The translations under genes were made by a program, and so were the position numbers. The notes beneath the pieces were generated by a model. The model worked only from the letters and a program-made list of their open reading frames with translations, was not told the DNA's origin and did not search any database. A stretch of 64,000 bases of DNA from positions 62,001 to 126,000 of the forward strand of contig NZ_AXVJ01000044.1 in assembly GCF_000482465.1 (NCBI RefSeq), given 5' to 3'. Of this stretch, positions 44,008 to 53,066 are shown piece by piece. The stretch comes from Runella limosa DSM 17973 (lineage in GTDB: Bacteria; Bacteroidota; Bacteroidia; Cytophagales; Spirosomataceae). Position 1 is the first letter of the stretch, and each line of letters begins with the position of its first letter.

Positions 44008-45084
44008 ATGAAAAAAAGCGGTCTTTTGATAGTTTGGTGCAGCTTGCTTTTCGGCGCATTTGGGTTTACCTTCGATAAGCCCACTCGCTCGGCCAAAGGC
44101 CCGCATCCAATGTCGGCCTACCAAATTGTTTATAAGGGAGAAAAAGGCCCAGGGCGGGGCAAAAACATTGTTTTTATTACCACCGACCACGAATACCGCA
44201 GCGAAGAGTCGTTGCCTGCCTTGGCCCGTATTTTGGCCAAACGCTACGGGTTCACTTGCACAGTTATTTTTGGACTTGACGACAACGGACACATCCTTCC
44301 AGGAAGTTCTAATCTCAAAGGATTAGCCGCGTTGGACAAAGCTGATTTGATGGTTCTGTTTACGCGTTTTTCTAATTTCGACGACGAAGAAATGCAGCAC
44401 TTCGACGCTTATATTCGTCGCGGAGGCCCAATTGTTGCTTTCCGTACGGCTACCCATGCTTTTAATAACAAAGGCAATGCCAAATGGGAGCATTATTCTT
44501 GGAATTACAAAGGGGAAAAAAGTGCTTGGAAAGACGGCTTTGGAGAGTTGGTTTTGGGCGAAACTTGGGTGTCTCACTATGGTACCAACCACAAACAATC
44601 GTCAAAACTTATTTTGGAAGATTCCCAAAAACAACATCCTATTTTACGGGGCGTCAAAGAGGTTTGGGTACAGTCGGGTGGATACACGGCTTACCCCAAC
44701 GAAGGCACCACGACGCTCGCCCGTGGTCAAGTTCTTAACGGCATGACGCCCTCTTCTCAGCCTGACCCGACCAAAGAACTTTTGCCCGTCGCTTGGGTAA
44801 AAAACTATTCGGTGGAATCTGGGCCAAAGGGGCGTGCTTTTACCACCACCCACGGGGCGTCTGAGGACTTATTGAATGAAGGCTTCCGCCGCATGGCAAT
44901 CAACGCCGCCCTTTGGGCAATGGGAATGGAGAAAAAAATCAAAGCCAACAACCCCATTGAATTTGTCGGCCCTTACCAGCCAACGCCTTTCAATTTTGAC
45001 GGCTACAAAACAAAAGTAAAACCCGCCGATTTGGCCGATTGGAATTCGCTAATCATGCCAGGTGAAATATTCAAGAAAAAATAA
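44008..45084 (+). CDS. ThuA-like domain protein, exported
   Basis: A 358-residue protein with a signal peptide ('GLLIVWCSLLFGAFGFTFDKP') and a ThuA (trehalose utilisation) domain of the class I glutamine amidotransferase-like fold: 'NIVFITTDHEYRSEESLPAL', 'ADLMVLFTRFSNFDDEEMQHF', 'RRGGPIVAFRTATHAF', 'RAFTTTHGASEDLLNEGFRR'. ThuA works with the dehydrogenase ThuB in rhizobia on 3-keto-trehalose and related sugars. The lack of the catalytic Cys triad fits the family. Next gene starts 11 bases later. Confidence 0.9.
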   Translation: MKKSGLLIVWCSLLFGAFGFTFDKPTRSAKGPHPMSAYQIVYKGEKGPGRGKNIVFITTDHEYRSEESLPALARILAKRYGFTCTVIFGLDDNGHILPGSSNLKGLAALDKADLMVLFTRFSNFDDEEMQHFDAYIRRGGPIVAFRTATHAFNNKGNAKWEHYSWNYKGEKSAWKDGFGELVLGETWVSHYGTNHKQSSKLILEDSQKQHPILRGVKEVWVQSGGYTAYPNEGTTTLARGQVLNGMTPSSQPDPTKELLPVAWVKNYSVESGPKGRAFTTTHGASEDLLNEGFRRMAINAALWAMGMEKKIKANNPIEFVGPYQPTPFNFDGYKTKVKPADLADWNSLIMPGEIFKKK

Positions 45085-45095
45085 CCCATCATTTT

Positions 45096-45923
45096 ATGTC
45101 AGCATCACTTCCTTTTCGTTTCGGTTCCGAGGTTTATACTTGGTTCATGAGCGGAAACGGCACCACCCACCAAGGGCGTTTGGGCCACATGATTGAAATT
45201 ATTTCCCAAGCAGGTTTTACGGGAATCCAACCCATTTTTACGTGGATGGGTGACTTGGTAAACCCCGACTTGTTGGAAGCCAAATTAAAGGAACAAGGCA
45301 TCGAACTAGCCGCCGTGGCTTTGGCCTTGGAGTGGAATGGCAACGGCGAAAGTGACGACGAGCGCCGCATCGCCGACAACGCCATCGCTTTGTTACAGCG
45401 TTTTCCTGGGGCAGTATTGAATACCGTACAAATCCCGACGGGTCGCCACGACTTGGCAGCGCGTCAGAAAAGCCTTGTCAACATTGTGAATACCGTTTCG
45501 GCCCGCGCCAATGCCCTTGGTGTACCGTGCAGTTTTCACCCCAACTCACCACATTCGTCCATCATTCGTACCGAGGAAGATTATAAAATCGTGTTGGAAT
45601 CGTTGGATGCAACCGTGACGGGCTGGACTCCCGACGTTGGCCACATCATCAACGGCGACATGGACCCACTCACAAAAATGAAAGAATACGCCTCGCTCAT
45701 CAACCACGTTCATTACAAAGATTGGGACGGAAATCCTGAATTTGCGCTAATGGGACGCGGTAAAGTGGATTTGTTGGGTGTTACGCAGTGGTTGAAAGAC
45801 ATCAATTATTCGGGTTGGATTATCTGCGAAGACGAAGGCGTAGAAGCCCTCGACGACCCCGATTTTGTAACCCTCCACGATGGGCGTTGGATTTTAAATG
45901 ATTTAATTCCTAATCTGAAATAA
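45096..45923 (+). CDS. TIM-barrel sugar isomerase/epimerase, IolE/inosose dehydratase-like
   Basis: The 275-residue barrel has putative ligands in 'CSFHPNSPHSSIIRTEEDY', 'WTPDVGHIINGD', 'INHVHYKDWDG' and 'WIICEDEG'. The 'HVHYKDWDG' and 'PDVGHI' features are shared with inosose dehydratase (IolE)-type enzymes, but the substrate cannot be given. It is coded 11 bases after thuA. Together with the other two isomerases it suggests several successive keto-sugar rearrangements. Confidence 0.85.
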   Translation: MSASLPFRFGSEVYTWFMSGNGTTHQGRLGHMIEIISQAGFTGIQPIFTWMGDLVNPDLLEAKLKEQGIELAAVALALEWNGNGESDDERRIADNAIALLQRFPGAVLNTVQIPTGRHDLAARQKSLVNIVNTVSARANALGVPCSFHPNSPHSSIIRTEEDYKIVLESLDATVTGWTPDVGHIINGDMDPLTKMKEYASLINHVHYKDWDGNPEFALMGRGKVDLLGVTQWLKDINYSGWIICEDEGVEALDDPDFVTLHDGRWILNDLIPNLK

Positions 45924-45938
45924 CCTTAAATCAATTAA

Positions 45939-46022
45939 ACCACATAGAACACACTAGCATTAACACATAGGATACATAGTCCTAGGTTTTCTATGTGAAA
46001 AAACTATGTGAGCTATGTGGTA
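45939..46022. repeat. Imperfect inverted repeat (ACCACATAG...CTATGTGGT)
   Basis: ACCACATAGAACACA... and ...CTATGTGAGCTATGTGGT face each other in the gap before the alpha/beta hydrolase gene, with a smaller internal palindrome ACATAG-TCCTAGGTTTT-CTATGT. Intercistronic, no T-run. Confidence 0.7.
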
Positions 46023-46056
46023 AAAAAGCAAAGTCTAGTAATCAATCCTCAATAGT

Positions 46057-46869
46057 ATGCCTTTTGTCCAAACCAACGGTATCAATTTTTATTACGAAGA
46101 GCGGGGCGCGACCAACGCCGAGCCGTTGCTCCTCATCATGGGAATCACGGCCGCAGGCGGTGTGTGGGAACCTCACGCCTCGTACTGGGCAAACGATTTT
46201 CGGTGCATCATTGGTGACAACCGTGGCGTAGGTAAAACCGACAAGCCACAAGGCTCCTATTCTACCGCCCAAATGGCCGATGATTATGCGGGGCTGCTCG
46301 ACGCGCTAGGTTTAGACAATGTCCACGTTGTTGGCTGTTCGATGGGAAGTACGATTGCCCAACAACTCGCCGTTCGCCACCCCAAAAAGGTACGTTCGCT
46401 GGTACTCATGTGTCCTTGGGCGCGCTGCGACAACGCGGCCAAAGCCATTTTTACCCACATGATGCACTGCAAAGCACGTTTTCGTCCTGAGGAATTTAGC
46501 TTGTACATTCAGCAATTGATTTATTCAAAATCGTCGTGGGACAACGAGCAAATTGCGACTGAACTGGAAGCGGGGCGTGCCCAAGCTGGCCTCGACCCTT
46601 TTCCACAGCCTTTGCACGGTCTGGAAGGACAAGCAGCAGCGTGCATTTCGCACAATGCCTTGGCCGATTTGCCCAACGTCACTCAGCCGACCCTTGTAAT
46701 TGGAGGCCGCGAAGATATTTTCACCCCCGTTTGGATGGCGGAAGAAGTGACCAATGCCATTCCTAACGCCGAGTTGTTTTTGTACGAAAAAGCGGGACAC
46801 ATTTTCCATTTTGAGCACTTGGACGACTTTAATCCACGCGTGAAGAATTGGTTAATTCAGCATAGTTAA
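46057..46869 (+). CDS. Alpha/beta hydrolase
   Basis: A 270-residue enzyme of the alpha/beta hydrolase fold without signal peptide: oxyanion region 'LLIMGITAAGG', nucleophile elbow 'VGCSMGST' (Ser ~residue 106), acid in 'VIGGREDIFTP' and catalytic His in 'EKAGHIFHFEH'. It resembles esterases/lactonases of the 3-oxoadipate enol-lactonase type, so cleaving a sugar lactone or ester in the pathway is possible. It ends 4 bases before the DUF4432 gene. Confidence 0.88.
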   Translation: MPFVQTNGINFYYEERGATNAEPLLLIMGITAAGGVWEPHASYWANDFRCIIGDNRGVGKTDKPQGSYSTAQMADDYAGLLDALGLDNVHVVGCSMGSTIAQQLAVRHPKKVRSLVLMCPWARCDNAAKAIFTHMMHCKARFRPEEFSLYIQQLIYSKSSWDNEQIATELEAGRAQAGLDPFPQPLHGLEGQAAACISHNALADLPNVTQPTLVIGGREDIFTPVWMAEEVTNAIPNAELFLYEKAGHIFHFEHLDDFNPRVKNWLIQHS

Positions 46870-46873
46870 TATT

Positions 46874-47941
46874 ATGAATACAAACGAAACAAACACGCAA
46901 CCTTGGACCGATAAACTGTCACACGCGGCGCAGTGGGGAGGCATTGAAACCTCCGTACTGGACAACGGCGCAGGACGTGGTACGCGCATTGCGTGGATCA
47001 ATACGGGAACGGGTTTGCGGTACAAAGTGGTGCTTGATCGCGCCATGGACATTGCCGAGGCTTTTTACAATCAGCACGGTTTGGCTTGGTTGAGTCACGC
47101 AGGCGTTACGCCCCCTCAGCCTTTTTCGGACGGAGGTATTGATTGGCTTCGGACGTTTGGCGGCGGTTTAGTGACCACTTGCGGGTTGAGCCACGTTGGC
47201 GGCCCTGAGTCGGACGAATATGGTCAGCGCGGTTTGCACGGCGAGATTAGCAATATCCCCGCCGAAATCGAATCCATCATTCAACCCGACCCTGCGGCTG
47301 GAAAACTAGACATGAGTATTACGGGCATCATCAGGCAATCCCGCGTTTTTGGCCCTGTCTTAGAACTTCGTCGGACGATTTCGGGAATCCTCGGCCAGCC
47401 GACCATCAAAATCCACGACGAAATCATCAACCGCGCCAATACCCCTGCCCCACACATGTTACTTTACCACTGCAACTTTGGTTGGCCGCTGGTGGACGAA
47501 GGATCACGCTTGGTGTGGCAAGGAAAATGGCAGTCGCGCGATGGAAATCCTCAAAATCCGATTTTTAACGCCGACAACGATTTTCGCCGTTGTCCTGCCC
47601 CGCTCGAAGCCCACAGTGGCTTTGGCGAAGAAGCCGCCTTTATTGACATAGAGGCCGATGCCAACGGACAAGCAAGTTGCGGAGTTTATAATGAGGCACT
47701 TGGGTTTGCCGTTACCGTTCGTTTTCCCAAAGCCCAACTGCCTTGGCTCACCAACTGGCAGCACTGGGGCAAAGGTGAATACGTAACGGGACTGGAGCCT
47801 GGCACCCACCCGCCGATTGGTCAGTCGGCAGCGCGGGCTCAGAACACCCTCATCGAATTGGCCCCAGGCGAAAAACGGAGCTACACGCTCGAAATCGAAA
47901 TTTTGACCGATAAAGAGTCCATTAGCGCTTTTGTCGGGTAA
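46874..47941 (+). CDS. DUF4432 (aldose 1-epimerase-like) protein
   Basis: The 355-residue protein has the galactose mutarotase-like beta-sandwich of DUF4432: 'VVLDRAMDIAEAFYNQHGLAW', 'GGLVTTCGLSHVGGP', 'RGLHGEISNIPA', 'LLYHCNFGWPLVDEGS', 'GLEPGTHPPIG'. Conserved His in 'LHGE' and 'YHCNFG' and Glu in 'TGLEPG' are the positions expected for a mutarotase-type site. Members are found in sugar-acid and keto-sugar loci; some isomerise unusual sugars. The substrate is unknown. Confidence 0.87.
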   Translation: MNTNETNTQPWTDKLSHAAQWGGIETSVLDNGAGRGTRIAWINTGTGLRYKVVLDRAMDIAEAFYNQHGLAWLSHAGVTPPQPFSDGGIDWLRTFGGGLVTTCGLSHVGGPESDEYGQRGLHGEISNIPAEIESIIQPDPAAGKLDMSITGIIRQSRVFGPVLELRRTISGILGQPTIKIHDEIINRANTPAPHMLLYHCNFGWPLVDEGSRLVWQGKWQSRDGNPQNPIFNADNDFRRCPAPLEAHSGFGEEAAFIDIEADANGQASCGVYNEALGFAVTVRFPKAQLPWLTNWQHWGKGEYVTGLEPGTHPPIGQSAARAQNTLIELAPGEKRSYTLEIEILTDKESISAFVG

Positions 47942-48004
47942 TAAGAAACACACACAACTTTCATTAATTAACTCTTAACAAGTGCAATTGCACCCCCTGA
48001 AAAA

Positions 48005-49225
48005 ATGGCAAATTCAAGTATAGCTGCAAAAGCGTTAGAGCAAGGACAAGGCATTTTACGTTTAGCCCCGACGTGGGTTCCGCGCTCATTTTGCGTTCCT
48101 GGTCGTCGTATCAAACTTCACCCCGACGATTATTATGTATTAGGCGGTGTTCGTGGCGGTATCGACGAGCGTTGGCTTTCATCAACCACCCCTGCCAAAA
48201 ATGGCCCACTCACGGGAGAACACGAAGGTTTAAGTAAAGTCGTATTTGAAGAAGGTGGACAAACCGAACAACTGTTATTAAAAGACGTCATCGACGAATT
48301 GAAAGGTGAAATCGTTGGCGACCGCCTTTGGGACGAATACCAAAGCTGGCCGATGTACTCCAAGTTTTTTGACAACATGGGGCCTCTTCCTCACCACATC
48401 CACCACAACGACGAAAAGGCAGCTTTGGTAGGGCAAAATGGAAAACCCGAAGCCTATTATTTCCCTCCCCAACTCAACAACCACGGTGGTGATTTCCCTT
48501 ATACCTTCTTCGGAATTACGCCAGGTACGACCAAAGAACAAATCAAGCAATGCTTGATGGACTTCAATAAAGGTGACAACAAAATCACCAATTTCTCGTC
48601 GGCTTATAAATTAGAACCAGGCACAGGCTGGGACGTACCTCCAGGGATTTTGCACGCGCCAGGTAGCTTGTGTACTTACGAACCACAAAAAGCATCCGAT
48701 ATTTTTGCAATGTACCAAAGCCTTGTTAATGAGGCAATTGTACCAGAAGAATTACTTTGGAACGGCACGCCACAAGACAAGATGGGTGATTATGACGAGT
48801 TGGTTTCGGTGATTGACTGGGATGCCAACGTGGACCCCAATTTTGCCGCTAACCACTTTATGATGCCTAGGCCCGTACATCCGTTGGAAGATATGCAAGC
48901 GCAAGGATACGTAGAAAACTGGATTTGTTACAGATCCGAAGCATACAGTGCCAAAGAACTCACCGTCTTGCCTGGCGCTACCGTAACCATCAAAGACAGC
49001 GCGGCATACGGCTTAATCATGATGCAAGGACACGGTAAAATGGGCGTTTGGAACATCGAAACGCCTGCCTTGATTCGCTACGGACAATTGACCAACGACG
49101 AGTTCTTTGTGACTGAAAGTGCAGCCAAAGAAGGCGTTACCATCACCAACTATTCGTCAACTGACCCTATCGTGATGTTGAAGCACTTCGGGCCTAATAA
49201 CCCTGATTTAGTCGTGGTAAAATAA
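48005..49225 (+). CDS. Cupin-type phosphomannose isomerase-like protein
   Basis: The 406-residue protein resembles class I mannose-6-phosphate isomerase-like cupins. A putative metal site is in 'LPHHIHHNDEKA' and the second cupin motif in 'PGTGWDVPPGILHAPGS'. It lacks the features of a complete ManA, so it is best seen as a sugar isomerase homologue adapted to the pathway. No signal peptide. It is followed by a perfect hairpin before the next gene. Confidence 0.8.
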   Translation: MANSSIAAKALEQGQGILRLAPTWVPRSFCVPGRRIKLHPDDYYVLGGVRGGIDERWLSSTTPAKNGPLTGEHEGLSKVVFEEGGQTEQLLLKDVIDELKGEIVGDRLWDEYQSWPMYSKFFDNMGPLPHHIHHNDEKAALVGQNGKPEAYYFPPQLNNHGGDFPYTFFGITPGTTKEQIKQCLMDFNKGDNKITNFSSAYKLEPGTGWDVPPGILHAPGSLCTYEPQKASDIFAMYQSLVNEAIVPEELLWNGTPQDKMGDYDELVSVIDWDANVDPNFAANHFMMPRPVHPLEDMQAQGYVENWICYRSEAYSAKELTVLPGATVTIKDSAAYGLIMMQGHGKMGVWNIETPALIRYGQLTNDEFFVTESAAKEGVTITNYSSTDPIVMLKHFGPNNPDLVVVK

Positions 49226-49246
49226 TCACAAACCCCAAACCCAAAT

Positions 49247-49271
49247 CTATAAGGTTTTAAAAACCTTATAG
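49247..49271. repeat. 25-bp perfect palindrome
   Basis: CTATAAGGTTTT-A-AAAACCTTATAG between the cupin and isomerase genes; intercistronic hairpin similar in placement to those at 42987 and 51629. Confidence 0.9.
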
Positions 49272-49314
49272 GTTTAAAGGTTTAACATAAACCAAAACGT
49301 AAACTTTTCTAACA

Positions 49315-50346
49315 ATGGCAGAAAACAATTTTCCAAAACTCCACAATGCCACATGGCCTGGGATTGTGGGTAAAGGCCCTGACTCAGAGCCTGCAATCGC
49401 ATTTGACACCATGCTTGAAATGACTGCGGCAGCAGAAGTGGACGGCGTAAAATTTGACGGCGTGGACGTTGGTCTTTTTGACCCGCACTACGACCTCGAT
49501 ATATCTGACGACGGCATCAAACGCCTCGCCGACAAAGTAGCCAAGCACGGCCTCGAAGTGGGTAGCTTGGTGGCACCTATCTGGGGTGGCCCAGCCATGG
49601 GTACCAAAGAGCAACGTGCCGAATTTGTGGAAATGGTGCGTAAATCATGCCACATCGGCCAAAAACTCCGCGAGTGGGGACTCCGTCCGAACGGCATTGT
49701 GCGTATCGACTCGGCAAGTAGCCCACACGATTGGGCACTTGACCCTGCGGGAAATACTAAACTCATCGCCCAAACCTTCCGCGAAGCCTGCGATGTAGCC
49801 GCTGATTTTGGCGAAAGCCTAGCCGCCGAAGGTGAAATCTGCTGGGGCGGGATGCACTCGTGGAAATACATGCTCGACACATTGGAGGCCGTTGACCGTA
49901 AAAACATTGGCTTCCAAGCTGATATGTCGCACACGACGCTTTATTTGTTGGGTTACAATGCCCCTGAGCACCGCGTGTTGCCCGAAGATTTTCAATGGGG
50001 TGACCGTGAAACGTTCCTCGAAGGTTTGCGTAAATTGACGGCGGCGCTTCGTCCTTGGACGATTGACTTCCACGTGGCCCAAAACGACGGTACCGTCTTT
50101 GGTTCTGGTTCGCACGACAAAACAGGTCGCCACTGCCAAGCAACCGACCCGAACGGTAAACTCGACATCACCAACGACGCGGGACTTTGGCTCCGTGACG
50201 AAAGCGGTGAGTTGACCAAAGCTTTCAAACACATTTGTTGGGATGGCTGTATGTTCCCGAACGCGGTCATGAACAACCAACAAACGTGGAATGACATTCT
50301 TGCGGCAATGATAAAAGTACGCAAAGCGCACGGCTGGGTAGGCTAG
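49315..50346 (+). CDS. TIM-barrel sugar isomerase-like protein (third of the cluster)
   Basis: A 343-residue cytoplasmic xylose isomerase-like TIM barrel: '[18 protein letters not shown]', '[14 protein letters not shown]', '[10 protein letters not shown]' (Glu ligand), '[15 protein letters not shown]' (Asp ligand), '[20 protein letters not shown]' (His ligand) and '[11 protein letters not shown]'. It is longer than the other two barrels and not closely similar to them. Its gene is adjacent to the dehydrogenase gene, so the two likely act in successive steps. Confidence 0.85.
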   Translation: MAENNFPKLHNATWPGIVGKGPDSEPAIAFDTMLEMTAAAEVDGVKFDGVDVGLFDPHYDLDISDDGIKRLADKVAKHGLEVGSLVAPIWGGPAMGTKEQRAEFVEMVRKSCHIGQKLREWGLRPNGIVRIDSASSPHDWALDPAGNTKLIAQTFREACDVAADFGESLAAEGEICWGGMHSWKYMLDTLEAVDRKNIGFQADMSHTTLYLLGYNAPEHRVLPEDFQWGDRETFLEGLRKLTAALRPWTIDFHVAQNDGTVFGSGSHDKTGRHCQATDPNGKLDITNDAGLWLRDESGELTKAFKHICWDGCMFPNAVMNNQQTWNDILAAMIKVRKAHGWVG

Positions 50347-50356
50347 TCTTCCTTTT

Positions 50357-50430
50357 GTCATTCAGAAGATAGGATGGGGATGCCCGTACGTGGTTTTAGA
50401 TGTTTCGCTGCCGCTCAACATGACAAAGAA
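50357..50430. repeat. Imperfect inverted repeat (TTTGTCAT...ATGACAAA)
   Basis: TTTTGTCATTCAGAAGATAG and GCTGCCGCTCAACATGACAAA mark the ends of a ~75-base element in the gap before the dehydrogenase gene. It resembles the TGTCATTCCGA-type repeats common in Bacteroidota genomes. Confidence 0.6.
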
Positions 50431-50460
50431 ATAATAAAGAATTGACAAAAAACATTCATT

Positions 50461-51621
50461 ATGTCAGCTAAAAAAGAAATCAGAATCGGATTAGTTGGGA
50501 CGGGTTTGATGGGCCGTACCCACGCCAATGGATATAACCGAATTGCCAATTTCTTCCCAGAATTGGAGTACCGCCCCGTTTTGAAAGCGGTGTGTTCACG
50601 TAACCCTCAAAATGTACAGGCATTTGCCGAGCAGTGGGGTTTTGAATCGTACGAAACCGACTGGAAAGCATTGATTGCCCGCGATGACATCGACGCGGTT
50701 GATATTTGTACGCCCAACGACAGCCACGCCGAAATCGCGTTGGCAGCGGCGGCAGCGGGAAAAATGATTTTGTGCGAAAAACCACTTTCACGCACCTTGG
50801 CCGAAGGCGAAACCATGGTGGAAGCGGCCGAAAAAGCGGGCGTAAAAACCACCGTTTGGTACAACTACCGTCGAATTCCTGCGGTGACATTGGCCAAACA
50901 AATCATTGATTCGGGGAAATTGGGCAAGATTTTTCACTACCGTGCCAACTTCCTACAAGACTGGACCATCAACGCCGACCTACCGCAAGGTGGTACGGGT
51001 TTGTGGCGCATGGACGTAGCCTCGGCGGGTTCGGGCGTAACGGGTGACTTGTTGGCGCACTGTATCGACACCGCGATGTGGCTCAACGGCGCCATCACCG
51101 ACGTATCGGCCATGACCGAAACCTTCGTCAAAGAACGGATGCACCAGCTCACGGGCAAAGTAGAGCCTGTTGGCATCGACGATGCGTGTCTTTTTCACTG
51201 TCATTTTGCCAATGGTTCGTTGGGCTTGTTTGAGTCAACGCGCTATGCACGCGGCCACAAAGCCCTTTATACGTTTGAAATCAACGGCGAACACGCGTCG
51301 ATTCGTTGGGATTTGCACGATTTGAACCGCCTCGAATACTTCGACCACAAGGACGAATCTATCGTACGCGGCTGGCGCTCTATCCACGTGACCGACGGCG
51401 ACCAACCGTACATGAACCGTTGGTGGATTCCAGGTTGCGGTATTGGCTATGAGCATAGCTTTATCCACCAAGTAGCCGATTTCTTGAAAAGCCTCGAAGA
51501 CGGCTCACCTTGCGGCCCAACTTTCAGAGACGCACTCCAAACTCAAAAGGTATGCGAAGCGGTTATTGAATCTGCCAATTCTCGTAGCTGGAAAGATACG
51601 GGCGCGGAAGCGATTGGGTAG
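50461..51621 (+). CDS. Gfo/Idh/MocA-family NAD(P)-dependent sugar dehydrogenase
   Basis: A 386-residue cytoplasmic dehydrogenase. N-terminal Rossmann fold '[20 protein letters not shown]' (GxGxxG), the family's 'CEKPLSRTL' with catalytic Lys at ~105, and '[14 protein letters not shown]' with the catalytic Asp/His of the second domain. Enzymes of this family oxidise or reduce a sugar carbon, often C3 of glucosides or C2 of inositols. It closes the nine-gene cluster; the dehydrogenase would start (or finish) the keto-sugar route. Confidence 0.92.
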   Translation: MSAKKEIRIGLVGTGLMGRTHANGYNRIANFFPELEYRPVLKAVCSRNPQNVQAFAEQWGFESYETDWKALIARDDIDAVDICTPNDSHAEIALAAAAAGKMILCEKPLSRTLAEGETMVEAAEKAGVKTTVWYNYRRIPAVTLAKQIIDSGKLGKIFHYRANFLQDWTINADLPQGGTGLWRMDVASAGSGVTGDLLAHCIDTAMWLNGAITDVSAMTETFVKERMHQLTGKVEPVGIDDACLFHCHFANGSLGLFESTRYARGHKALYTFEINGEHASIRWDLHDLNRLEYFDHKDESIVRGWRSIHVTDGDQPYMNRWWIPGCGIGYEHSFIHQVADFLKSLEDGSPCGPTFRDALQTQKVCEAVIESANSRSWKDTGAEAIG

Positions 51622-51628
51622 TAATTTT

Positions 51629-51661
51629 AACCTTTCCAAGGTTTTGAACCTTGGAAAGGTT
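51629..51661. repeat. 15-bp perfect hairpin at the end of the catabolic cluster
   Basis: AACCTTTCCAAGGTT-TTG-AACCTTGGAAAGGTT, 7 bases after the dehydrogenase stop. The TTCCAAG core is shared with 1234-1264 and 42987-43067. It marks the boundary to AT-rich accessory DNA. Confidence 0.9.
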
Positions 51662-51685
51662 AAACAAAAGTTGAGTTCTGCAATC

Positions 51686-51847
51686 ATGGCTTTTTTTCAT
51701 TTATCAATTCATTTAGCCATTCTATTTAAGTATCTATTGGTAAGTAAACCTATTTTTTTAATTTTCCTAAATGATTCTCAACGGATAGAATTTTCAATTC
51801 AATCTTTAATATTACAAAAACTACCTCCTAGTGAAATCTATTTCTAA
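51686..51847 (+). CDS. Possible small hydrophobic protein before the zinc-ribbon/HNH pair
   Basis: An ATG at 51686 opens a 53-codon frame with a hydrophobic first half ('MAFFHLSIHLAILFKYLLV', 'PIFLIFL') and a polar tail. It overlaps the GTG of the next gene by 17 bases, and its AT-rich composition matches that gene pair. No homology argument is available; it could be a non-coding leader. Confidence 0.3.
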   Translation: MAFFHLSIHLAILFKYLLVSKPIFLIFLNDSQRIEFSIQSLILQKLPPSEIYF

Positions 51848-52028
51848 TATTTTTATCTACTCTGACCAGCCAGCAACCTGCCCAAATTGTGGTTCAAGGT
51901 CAGAGGTAATTTTAGAGATATCGCAAACAAAACATCAAACTCAAATCCACAAGTGTATCAATAAAAAATGTAAAAATGAGTTTATAATGCAATATGATGA
52001 AGATTTTGACAATGGAGGTTTATTATGA
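51831..52028 (+). CDS. Small zinc-ribbon protein coupled to HNH nuclease
   Basis: A 65-residue protein from a GTG start with two zinc knuckles, 'CPNCGSRSE' and 'CINKKCKNEF', spaced 20 residues apart, and an acidic tail 'YDEDFDNGG'. It overlaps the HNH gene as ATGA, so both are made together. It may be a specificity, immunity or accessory factor of the nuclease; this is inference from the coupling alone. Confidence 0.72.
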   Translation: MKSISNIFIYSDQPATCPNCGSRSEVILEISQTKHQTQIHKCINKKCKNEFIMQYDEDFDNGGLL

Positions 52029-52795
52029 AACAAGGTCAAAGGCTATGGACAAGAGATGAATTAATATTGGCAATTAACTTGTATTGTAAATTGCCCTTTG
52101 GCCGTTTACATCGATTAAATCCAGAAGTAATAAATCTTGCCAATCTGATAAATAGGACGCCAAGTTCAATAGCATATAAATTAGTAAACTTTGCCAGCTT
52201 AGACCCAAGTCTAAAAGCAAGAGGCATAAATGGAGCTTCTAATGCAAGTAAAGCAGATAATAAAATTTGGAATGAATTTTTTAACAATTGGGATATACTT
52301 CCCTATGAAAGCGAAAAATTGTTAGCACAATTTAAACACACAACTGTTGAGCAATTACACCAGATTCCAGAAGATGAACTACTAAGAGAAGGAAAGACAA
52401 GGGAGCAGATAGTAAAAGTAAGAGTTAATCAATCATTTTTTAGGAGCTCAATACTAGCTGCATACAATAATACTTGCTGTATTACAGGAATTAATAAGCC
52501 TGAATTTTTAATAGCAGGGCACATTCGTCCGTGGGGTATTGACAAAAAAAACAGACTAAATCCACGAAATGGAATAGCAATAAACGCTTTGCATGACAAA
52601 GCATTTGAGTCAGGATATATTACAATTACACCTGATTACAAGATTAGAGTTTCGCCATTAATACTAAAAAACAAAAATCAACATACCCTTGATTTTTTTG
52701 GCAGGTTTGACAATCAACCAATTATTCTTCCTTCACGTTTTTTACCTGACGTTGAGTTTTTGAAATATCATAACGAAGAACGATTTAAAATATAG
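52025..52795 (+). CDS. HNH endonuclease (restriction-type, HNH_2 domain)
   Basis: The 256-residue protein has an N-terminal Myb/SANT-like helical domain ('LWTRDELILAINLYCKLPFG', 'LINRTPSSIAYKLVNFASLD') of the kind found in putative restriction enzymes, and a C-terminal HNH_2 domain: 'NTCCITGINKPEFLIAGHIRPW', 'NRLNPRNGIAINALHDKAFE' and 'GYITITPDYKI'. The catalytic His pair and Asn are in place. AT-rich against its surroundings, so probably acquired. No methyltransferase is near, so it may target modified or foreign DNA. Confidence 0.9.
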   Translation: MKQGQRLWTRDELILAINLYCKLPFGRLHRLNPEVINLANLINRTPSSIAYKLVNFASLDPSLKARGINGASNASKADNKIWNEFFNNWDILPYESEKLLAQFKHTTVEQLHQIPEDELLREGKTREQIVKVRVNQSFFRSSILAAYNNTCCITGINKPEFLIAGHIRPWGIDKKNRLNPRNGIAINALHDKAFESGYITITPDYKIRVSPLILKNKNQHTLDFFGRFDNQPIILPSRFLPDVEFLKYHNEERFKI

Positions 52796-52920
52796 CGAGT
52801 GAAGGATAGAAGCAAAATTTCAGAATTATCCCTATTGGTCGAAGTCTTCCGAATGTTGACTTCAGAGTTTCAATAAAGATAGTGTTTGTAATACGATATG
52901 TGCCAGAAATGCTCCCTCGT

Positions 52921-52946
52921 TAGCTGTGTCCCACAGCTATTTTTTT
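52921..52946 (+). terminator. Rho-independent terminator after the HNH gene
   Basis: TAGCTGTG-TCC-CACAGCTA followed by seven T's, 126 bases after the HNH stop. The remainder of the 52796-53066 gap shows no gene. Confidence 0.75.
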
Positions 52947-53007
52947 GTGTCTCCCTTCCATTTATAGAAAGCAAATGATTTAGATGCCTACGGCGTGACA
53001 AAAAGTA

Positions 53008-53015
53008 TAAATTTG
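53008..53015 (+). promoter_or_regulatory. -7 element before the small lipoprotein gene
   Basis: TAAATTTG (TAnnTTTG) 52 bases before the ATG at 53067; no clear -33 box. Confidence 0.45.
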
Positions 53016-53066
53016 GCTAATCAATAGACCTATTCCCTACCTCATCTCCCCCGAATCAAACTCCCT

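Noticed and set aside
49819-50361. 180-codon frame antisense to the third isomerase gene
   Set aside because: Shadow of a clear TIM-barrel gene, with no start context and low-quality protein composition.
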